From assembly GCF_051401765.1 (NCBI RefSeq), contig NC_135064.1, positions 28,432,001 to 28,496,000 of the forward strand: a stretch of 64,000 bases of DNA, written 5' to 3'. This DNA is from Calliopsis andreniformis (lineage: Eukaryota; Arthropoda; Insecta; Hymenoptera; Andrenidae). Positions within the stretch are counted from its first letter, which is position 1, and each line of letters begins with the position of its first letter. Shown piece after piece: positions 63,101 to 64,000 of the stretch. The notes under the pieces are model-generated. The model saw nothing but the letters and a program-made list of their open reading frames with translations. It searched no databases and had not been told where the DNA came from. A program made the translations under genes and the position numbers.

Positions 63101-64000
63101 GGCGCAAAGACGTCGATTACAGATTCTGTCTTGAGATTTCACGATGCAAGTAGGTGCGAGATAGATTATTATTCAATTGCCTCTTTTTATAAGGATAGTT
63201 AAAGGTTAATTTAGAAATATATAAGTGAAGTAGAAATCGTAAATGGCTTTTACGACCCATCACTAGCGTATTTCTACTCAATTAATGCAAAGTAATCGGC
63301 TTAGTTTATATTAGAAATAACTGAACGCAAGTTCCAATGTTTTAATATATACTATTTTTATCTCGCAACGTTAGAATTATTGCGCTTACTCAATTATGTA
63401 ACGCTGTAATATTTTGCTAAACCCCTCGAATAAAAAGATAGAAGAAAGTAACGAGCCAAGGAGGAAGCAAATGCCAGGATCCAGGTGCGTTCAGGCGATT
63501 TTCTCCTCGAAGAAGCGACAGCTCTCCCAATGGAGAACGATCGTAGGAGAAAAAGGAGCACGCGATTCGAGGGGACTCGACGGATCCAGCCGCGATTCCC
63601 ATCGAGGAAAAACGTCAGAGGGCGGTTGAACGGTAATTAAATGAGAACCACGGTGTACGTAGAACGCAGGAACGCCCACGCCATGCATCAACCGGTGACG
63701 TGGATAGGTAATGCTGCTGCAGACAGAGAAGAGATGGTCCTCGAAGATATAGCCCTCGGTTTCTACGTTAGTTAGGGTCAGCTATCTCGCGCGACCCATC
63801 TCCGCCTATCCAATCACACACCGCACACCGCAACTATGGCACGCAACACCGATAATACACGGTGTCCCAATTATCCCGCGACACGGCAGGGCCCACGCTC
63901 TTTCTCGCCGTGAGAGAGGATACCTTCAACACGCCCCCATATCGCCCCACTGGATCCACGATCGGTGCATGCACAACCTGCCTAAGGACAGCTTTGCCTG
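60111..64000. other. Non-coding region at the right edge
   Basis: No recognisable gene. Short open frames (60867-61103, 61256-61504, 61508-61873) have no family motifs. A TATATAAG motif occurs near 62485, and a transposon-end-like CACGGTGTCCCAATT near 63858. Confidence 0.5.

Overview
This is a window of nuclear DNA from an animal, most likely an insect. Two multi-exon genes with GT-AG introns can be reconstructed; the rest is intronic or intergenic. The zinc-finger gene belongs to the basonuclin / disconnected (disco, disco-related) family. CpG-rich patches alternate with AT-rich stretches, and recognisable transposons are scarce. That fits a hymenopteran such as a bee, but the species assignment is inference. 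There are no bacterial operons, CRISPR arrays, rRNA genes or tRNA genes that I can recognise.

Layout: (1) 1-9872 is non-coding DNA upstream of the first gene. (2) 9873-32760, plus strand, is a basonuclin/disco-family C2H2 zinc-finger transcription factor. It has a tiny first coding exon, a GC-rich second exon, an 18.3-kb intron and a 3.7-kb last exon; the joined model encodes 1424 residues. Its 3' UTR probably runs to a polyadenylation signal at 33695-33700. (3) 33701-50805 is about 17 kb of intergenic DNA with simple repeats and no convincing gene. (4) 57233-50806, minus strand, is an 8-exon gene for CFAP43, a WD-repeat and coiled-coil protein of the ciliary/sperm axoneme. All eight exons keep phase and encode 1666 residues, essentially the length I recall for vertebrate CFAP43. 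(5) 57234-64000 is non-coding sequence upstream of CFAP43. It includes a CpG-rich, pyrimidine-rich block (about 59030-60110) that looks like a promoter or 5' UTR of an unseen transcript.

The two genes lie tail to tail and have unrelated jobs: one is a developmental regulator, the other a flagellar structural protein. Nothing suggests a shared pathway. The long intron 2 and wide flanks of the zinc-finger gene fit a developmental gene with distributed regulation.

The most interesting unexplained structure is a near-perfect 31-bp inverted repeat with a 30-nt loop inside CFAP43 intron 5 (53376-53467). Three of its four mismatches become G:U wobbles only in RNA of the host-gene strand, as in an intronic microRNA precursor; a MITE-like element is the main alternative. 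Other observations are diverged tandem duplications in intron 2 of the zinc-finger gene, a consensus splice donor buried in its last coding exon, and a lone fifth zinc finger at its C-terminus.
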